Source: Torreya grandis (lineage: Eukaryota > Streptophyta > Pinopsida > Cupressales > Taxaceae). From it: a stretch of DNA of 64,000 nucleotides. Of the stretch, positions 58,395 to 64,000 are shown piece by piece. The notes below the pieces were generated by a model that was given only the letters and a program-made list of their open reading frames with translations, was not told where the DNA came from and did no database searches. The translations under genes and the position numbers were made by a program. The stretch spans positions 3,095,501 to 3,159,500 of the forward strand of contig JARHVA010000223.1 of the NCBI GenBank assembly GCA_037957365.1, written 5' to 3'. Each line of letters starts with the position of its first letter. Positions within the stretch are counted from its first letter, which is position 1.

Positions 58395-59552
58395 TTTCCA
58401 CTAAGGACACAAGTGGACACTCCTTCAACATCTCTGAGTACTGAACCAGAAGACACAAGTGAAAACTATTTGCAAGAATCTTTTGAAACTAGGATTAGAA
58501 CCAGGGCATTACCACACACAAGCCCCATAGGATAAATTCCTCAAGACCAATCTCTTGCAGGAAGACATTATTTAGAGATTGCCAAAGACTTAGAAGAAGC
58601 ATTTCAAAGATCCATAGCTGAAGAAAATTCTAAGAACTTTGAACAACATATAGTTAAGACCACAAACATTCAGTGGGAAGATCATCTCAGCTTTGAAATA
58701 TCATCATAAGAAGAAATGGCTCTCCAAAAAAATCAACAATTCGAACAACCAGGAAGGACTTTCTTCTTTCTTATTATTGCAGAACCTAATGATCAAACCC
58801 CCATGAAAAATATTTCACTAGCTAATCTGCCAAAATTTTGGGGATGATCTATAGAAGATCATGATCAATTCCTATTTGAATTTAAAGTGATATGCCAAAC
58901 CTATGATTACACAACTGATAGCCAAAAATTAAAATTATTTCCCTCTACACTTAAAGATGCAGCTATGAGATGGTTCATGGGTTTACTTGGCAATTCTATT
59001 AGAACATGGGATGACATGGAAAAAAAATTCTTGAACAAATACCAAGATTACTGCCAAGTGCAAGAAAGAAAAGAGGATTTCTTCAAAATCAAATAAAATG
59101 AGGATGAATCTTTAGATGATTATTTGGATAGATTCATGTTCACTCATAAAAGAAGAAATTATCTACTCACTGAAGACATTCAAAAATTGGTTTTCTTGAA
59201 AGGATTAGATGAAGACACTAGAGATGACTTAAATCTGATGGGCAAAGGAGACATAAATAAGTTGGCTTTCGATCAGATTTTTGAGCTTTATACCAATTAC
59301 TCTCGAAAAAAACCTAAAATTAGGAAAGGAAAGTTGGAGAAATCTAATAAAGTGGGTAAATTAATGGAAGAATTTGCTAATCTCAAAACAGATATTCTAG
59401 TTACACTAAATAGTACTCTGGATGGCCTTCAAGCCATGGCAAATGTAATAGAGCATTTAGCAATCTACTATCCTAAATGTAGACAAAAACATGCCCTTAG
59501 AGACTGCCCCTTAGAAGAACCAATATTTTATCATGTGGGATTTGTGATGTAA
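58395..59552 (+). pseudogene. Gag of element I, broken
   Basis: Coding similarity starts near 58400 (STSLSTEPEDTSENYLQESF) in one frame, with a stop at 58538 and another just before MALQKNQQFEQPGRTFFF (58716). The gag domain follows: FEFKVICQTYDYTTDSQKLK, LFPSTLKDAAMRWFMGLL, TWDDMEKKFLNKYQDY and, after one TAA at 59094, DESLDDYLDRFMFTHKRRNY with FLKGLDEDTRDDLN. The zinc knuckle reads YYPKCRQKHALRDCPLE, its first Cys now Tyr. The open frame 59124-59552 ends with FYHVGFVM. Gag forms the particle around element RNA. Few frameshifts remain, so this copy is better preserved than those of A or E. Confidence 0.85.
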
Positions 59553-60007
59553 CAGATCATGATACCAAATATTACACCCTTTTGCTTGTTTTAATGAATC
59601 AAATGAAAACCCAAGTCCAATCCACTGAAGAAGTAAATTATATTTAGAGACAAAACTTTGCTCCATAAACCCAGGCTCAAGGATAGTTTAATACAAGAAA
59701 TCTAGTTAATCCATGGATGGCACCATGGAATATTTCAATTCCTACGCCATTGTGGAATCAACCCCAAATTCCATCAATTTAGAATCTATTGACAGGGCAA
59801 GATTGGATGCCAACACCTCCATGGATGGTGCCACAACCACAATAATAATGGGTACCACAAAAGCATTGGATGCCATAGCCATATCAATAATATAATCAGC
59901 AGTGGAACCCATGGTCACAATTCACCCAACTAAGAAGACCACTTCAATAGCAAACCATTATGCCACCCCCAGTTATTCAGCAACAAGGACAAATCAATTA
60001 GCCCTGA
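59553..60007 (+). pseudogene. Linker between Gag and protease of element I
   Basis: Frame-broken sequence; the frames read glutamine- and proline-rich text (wmpqpq-like, ttccaccaca words) expected of the Athila Gag tail. The 60-codon open frame at 59713-59895 is out of phase. No domain was seen. Confidence 0.4.
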
Positions 60008-61426
60008 ATGCCTACACAACCAATAGCAAATCCAAAAAATAAACAACCAACACTTGTTTATGTTAATGAACAAGAAGAACCAATCAATGTTGGAGCTATT
60101 GAGTGTTCAAACATACATTTAAGATCAGGGAAAACTATACAAAAACCTCTAATACTCATTTCTGAGATACCTGATGAAAATGAAAAGATAAAATCATCTC
60201 AATTAAGCACTGGAGAAATTGAAATCAAGATGAGTCATGAAGTAAACAAAGGAAACACTACTACACCAGTAGTTCCTTTTCTTGAAATATTAAGAGACAC
60301 TGATATTAAACCAGACTCAAACTTGGTCTATGAGTTACAAAAGATCAATATTAAGGTACCCCTTCTACAAGCTATTAGGGATATACCTGAATTAAATAAG
60401 ATCATCAAAAACCTCTATATTAAGACACATGGGAGGAAGGTAAAATGTCCTAGAACCATTCATGTTGATGGAAAATTTGCTGACTTATTGGTAGGAAAAC
60501 TATTAGTTCCAAAATATGCAGATCCGGGAAGCCCAATGATCACAATCACAATCGGAGGTAAAGAAATTCCTAACGTCTTGGTAGATTTGGGAGCAACAAT
60601 TAATGTCATGACAATTGATACTCTCCATGCATTATCTTTTATGAAAATTCAACTCACAACTACCATTCTTCAAATGGTGGACCAATCGATAATGAAACCA
60701 GAGGGAACTATATAAAATGTTGAAGTGTTAATAGAAACTTAGGAATATCTAGTATATTTTATGGTTTTGCAAACCAAAATAAAGAATCTAGGATATCCTA
60801 TAATCTTGGGTAGACCATGGTTGGATACTGTAGTAGCATTAATTGATTGTAGCTTAGGAGACATGACCATTTCTAATGGGTTAAAATCCAAATGCATATC
60901 CTTTTATCCTCCTATAAAACTATTAACAAATTACATACAAAAACTTTGGGTGGATGAATCAGACAACACATTAAACAACATTTCCTCCTTAGCCATGATC
61001 ATAGTTAAAACACACTTGGAAGAATTGAATGGAGACATATACCTAGAATCTACAGACTCTGCCAGTCTAGAAACTACAGACTCTTCCAATCCAGAAACTA
61101 TGGATTATGCCAGTCTAGCAACTACGGATTCTGCTAATCCAAAAGCTACAGACTGCCTTAGTTTAGGATTTTTGGGTATGATGGAAAATTTTGAAACCTC
61201 CACTTCTACTTTTGCTAGTAATTCTTCATCATATGATCATAGATTGATTCAGGAAAGTGTGTGGAAATTGGCAGAACAACAACAAACTCATTTATTAGAT
61301 GCATTTCATTGTTCCTTAGCAAGACTGATTCCTCCTAGAAAAGAGTTTGTTGATAATGTAACTATGGTTCATAAGCTACTTCCTCATCCATGTCCTCTAA
61401 ACTCATTAATTAGTGAGTTGAAGTAA
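60008..61426 (+). pseudogene. Protease region of element I, broken by two stops
   Basis: The open frame 60008-60715 begins MPTQPIANPKNKQPTLVYVN, a linker rich in Glu and Lys (ECSNIHLRSGKTIQKPL is a block typical of Athila), then VPLLQAIRDIPELNKIIKNL. The retropepsin reads KYADPGSPMITITIGGKEIP, then VLVDLGATINVMTIDTLHAL with the catalytic Asp in DLGA. Two TAA/TAG stops at 60714 and 60740 lead to the frame 60761-61426: YPIILGRPWLDTVVALIDC (flap and C-terminal block), then ISNGLKSKCISFYPP. Residues near 61050-61165 are five 8-residue repeats (ESTDSASL, ETTDSSNP, ETMDYASL, ATTDSANP, KATDCLSL). The end resembles the link to RT (IPPRKEFVDN). It matures the polyprotein. Confidence 0.85.
61050..61165 (+). 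repeat. Five tandem 24-nt coding repeats in element I
   Basis: Units start at 61050, 61074, 61098, 61122 and 61146, exact period 24, with consensus ctacagactctgccagtct plus agaaa. They encode an 8-residue repeat in frame. The first 13 bases, ctac(a/g)gactctgc, equal those of the 23-bp repeats in the leader at 57209-57323. Confidence 0.9.
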
Positions 61427-61499
61427 ATATAATCCAACTACCTAGGTATAAAACCAATCATGGTATTACCTAAATTTTTTTTGAACATCAATAGTTGGT

Positions 61500-62970
61500 T
61501 GACAAATGAAGAGGAAGATCAACTCTTTGAAGTATTGGAAAGACATACCAAGGCTTTTGCTTGGGATTATACTGACATGAATGGAATTCACCCTAGCATA
61601 TGCACTCATCACATCTACATATAATCTATCAAACCGGTTAGACAACCACAAAGAAAAATAAACCTAGCACTAAAGGAAATAGTCAAAACAGAAATCCAAA
61701 AGTTGCTAGAAGTTGGGTTTATTTACCCCATCTCAGACAGCCAGTGGGTGTCACCTCTGCTAATTATGCCCAAGAAAAATTGAAAGTTAAGAGTATGTGT
61801 GCATTATAGAGAATTAAACAAAGCAACATTATGAAATTACTTTCCTTTACCTTTCATTGATCAAGTTCTTGATAACTTGGCAGGAAAGAAATATTTTTCT
61901 TTTTTGGATGGGTTCAGTGGGTATAACTAGATAATGGTAGCAGCTAAAGATCAAGATAAAACCACATTTACTTACCCTTGGGGAAATTTTTCTTATTGAG
62001 TACTTCCATTTGGACTCTGTAATGCTCCAACAACCTTCTAAAGAGCAGTTCTGACAATTTCTCTGACCTTAAAAGTGACTGTGTTGAGGTATATATGGAT
62101 GAATTCACTATTTATGGTGTAACTTATGAAGAGGATCTTACCAACTTGGAAAGAGTATTGATTAGATGTGAGTGACATAAATTATCTTTGAGCCACAAGA
62201 AATGTTTGTTGATGATGGATGAAGGAATAGTCCTAGGACATCATATTTCTACAAAAGGCATTCAAGTAGATCCAAAGAAAGTTGAAATAATTTCCAACTT
62301 ACCCATTCCACAAACACAAACTAAAGTTAATATTTTCTTAGGACATGCTAGTTACTACAATTTCTTCATAGATAAGTTTAGTCAAATAGTTGCCCCTATG
62401 TTTTCCTTGCTTACAAAAGATAGTACATTCGAATGGAATGATAGTTGCTAGCAGGCCTTTGATACCATCAAAGCTAAACTTGTTACTACTCTAGTATTAA
62501 GAGGACCAAATTAGACTAAGCCATTCCATATATACACAAATTCTTCCAATACAACACTAGGAGTAGTTCTTGGACAAAAGGATGAAAAAGGTAACATGTA
62601 TGCTATATATTATATTAGTAAAAACATGACACCTACTGAAAGAAATTACACCGCAACTGAGAAAAAATTCTTAACTCTAATTTATGCAATCAACAAATTT
62701 AGACATTACATAATAGGCTACAAGGTATTTGTCTATACAGACCATTCAGCTATTAGATATCTTACCAACAAACCAATTATGGGAGGTAGGATTATTAGAT
62801 GGCTATTACTCTTACAAGAATTTAATGTTACTATTATAAACAAACTAGGGAAGTCTAATGTGGTTGCTAATTTCTTGTCAAGAGTCAACACTACAGGTGA
62901 AGAAGAACCAGTGGAGGATGACTTTCTAGATGAACAATTATTCACTATCTCAACACAATCTCTGTAGTTT
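61500..62970 (+). pseudogene. Reverse transcriptase and RNase H of element I, broken
   Basis: Starts with the TKAFAWDYTDMNGIHPSICT-like link (about 61553). After a stop comes SIKPVRQPQRKINLALKEIV, IQKLLEVGFIYPISDSQWVS, LRVCVHYRELNKA, YFPLPFIDQVLDNL, FSFLDGFSGYN and LPFGLCNAPTTF. The catalytic box is YMDE (62092-62103) instead of YMDD, so the last Asp is Glu. SHKKCLLMMDEGIVLGHHIS, VNIFLGHASYYNFFIDKFSQ and FEWNDSC follow. RNase H reads FHIYTNSSNTTLGVVL (first Asp of the YTDAS block is Asn), TATEKKFLTLIYAINKFRHY (Glu present) and VYTDHSAIRYL (Asp present), then LGKSNVVANFLSRV. Several stops and frame changes lie before 62188. Confidence 0.88.
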
Positions 62971-63490
62971 GCCGATATAGCCAATTACCTTGCCACAGGG
63001 AAGTTTCCTCTGCACTTTTCACAAAAAGAAAATAAACATTTAATCAAAGAAAGTTCTTTTAAATGGATTAATGGAATGTTATTTAAACTTGGACCTCATC
63101 ATGTGTTTCATAGGTGTGTGACAAATGGTGAAGCTTATGATATCATCAGAGCTTGTCATGATGAACCAAGAGGAGGCCATTACTCAGCTCAAAGAACTAT
63201 ACATAAAATATTGGGAGTAGGATATTATTGGCCTCATCTTCATCAACAAGTAAAAAGATATGTTAGACATTTTGATGTTTGTCAGTGAATTGGATAGCCT
63301 ACTCTTTCAATAGAGATGCCTCTACACCCTCATCCTCAATTGAGTCTAGAACCATTTGAGAAATGGGGAATTGATTTTATTGGTCCAGTGGATCCTCCTT
63401 CTAGAGGAAAAGAATATCTCCTAGTATGTACAGACTACGTGACCAAGTGGGCAGAAGTGGAAAAATTAACTCATGCAAACCTATTGGTAC
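62971..63490 (+). pseudogene. Integrase of element I, truncated
   Basis: After FADIANYLATGKFPL the zinc-binding domain reads RACHDEPRGGHYSAQRTIHK, YYWPHLHQQVKRYV and HFDVCQ; the first Cys of the usual CxxC pair is Phe. The core begins LEPFEKWGIDFIGPVDPPSR (first Asp in GIDFIGP) and continues YLLVCTDYVTKWAEVEKLTH (63410-63470). At about 63485 similarity stops: LLVQDTWQAKDNI does not fit the family, and the second Asp and the Glu are missing. Two stops (63288, 63300) also interrupt it. The rest of the element was removed by deletion or replaced by another sequence. Confidence 0.85.
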
Positions 63491-64000
63491 AAGATACGTG
63501 GCAAGCAAAGGATAACATCTAAGGTTAAAGTAAGTAAGACATATATTTTATTTCTCTATATTTAGTTAACTAATTATCTTCAATTTGATTAAGACCCTAT
63601 TCTTTTGAGATGACCTAAATTTTAATCTTATGAAATGGAATGACACATGCCATAATGAAAAAGCATGCAACTAAGCCACCAAAGGTGTATGGATAAGTGT
63701 GTATCTTTGATATCATCAATTGAGTCATCAAGTACCATAATGATGGGACATCATAAAAAGGGGTTCTCAACAAAATAATGAATCATAATCACCATCAATA
63801 TGATACGTCATCATTTTACATAACCTGTATTGATGAGACCAAATAGTTGGCATGCTCCATAGAAATGTATAGTGCCTAACTGTATCACATCATCATACCA
63901 CACTACAGACTCATGCAGCTGTAGCATTTCAAATGAACAATTTTCTTTCTACAAACTTCAACAGAAGCTGACCCTTAGAGCTTGTTGCCTACCGACTTCA
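63491..64000. other. Sequence after the truncation of element I
   Basis: No coding similarity. CAT/ATCATCA-rich, with accataatgatgggacatcat near 63735. The identity is unknown; it could be the start of another repeat whose insertion or deletion cut off element I. Confidence 0.3.

Larger units (their letters stand above)
57030..63490 (+). mobile_element. Element I: Athila-like Ty3/gypsy retrotransposon, 3' end missing
   Basis: Plus strand. An LTR-like leader with a 23-bp tandem repeat and a TATA box is followed by gag (58395), protease (60008), RT and RNase H (61500) and integrase (62970), in Ty3/gypsy order. Athila affinity is inferred from the protease DLGA loop with the PGSPMITITIGG block, and from the RT wording LLEVGFIYPISDSQWVSP. 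Integrase breaks off in its core near 63485 and unrelated sequence follows, so the 3' part and 3' LTR are missing. No priming site or LTR boundary could be fixed. Confidence 0.82.

Overview
The window is nuclear DNA of a seed plant with a very large, retrotransposon-filled genome. The elements are all of plant type: Tat-like and Athila-like Ty3/gypsy, Tork-like Ty1/copia, and a plant mobile domain (PMD) gene. The great age and depth of nesting, AT-richness, CpG poverty and lack of host genes suggest a gymnosperm, perhaps a conifer; a giant-genome angiosperm is not excluded. I found no intact host gene, tRNA, rRNA or CRISPR array. Every coding region is a relic with stops and frameshifts, so coding entries are given as pseudogenes with approximate ends.

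Layout. (A) 1-15586, minus strand: a Tat-like gypsy element of more than 15 kb. Its 3' LTR is at the left edge and its 5' LTR ends at 15586; between them lie gag, protease, RT and integrase (RNase H deleted) and an antisense PMD gene between pol and the 3' LTR. (B) 15640-16970: a plus-strand gag fragment beside A, then AT-rich DNA. (D) about 18565-33100, plus strand: an element with LTRs of about 1.3 kb and a very short interior, broken by two later insertions: J (20102-23317, a small copia-type element with only a gag relic) and C (24578-32320, minus strand). C belongs to D's own family and encodes only Gag and a retropepsin. (G) about 33100-43740: an unrecognised long degraded plus-strand reading frame with a degenerate tandem repeat before it, split by H (35015-40547, minus strand), a full-length Tork-like copia with an exact CAAAA target duplication. 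(E) about 43740-49236 and (F) 49237-50540, plus strand: further members of the C/D Gag-protease family sharing one LTR. 50540-55100 has no recognisable gene. (K) 55130-57000, minus strand: a second unrecognised degraded frame. (I) about 57030-63490, plus strand: an Athila-like gypsy element with an LTR-like leader, gag, protease, RT, RNase H and integrase cut off inside its core.

The most unusual points are: (1) a captured PMD gene antisense inside A; (2) short repeats shared, on the same strand, between the LTR or LTR-like leader and the coding part of H and I, with a comparable non-coding cluster in A; (3) a structurally consistent Gag-protease-only family (C, E, probably F) whose visible priming sites begin TGGTGAA; (4) two long frames, G and K, that I cannot assign; (5) decay dominated by glutamine-codon-to-stop changes, as expected from cytosine deamination.
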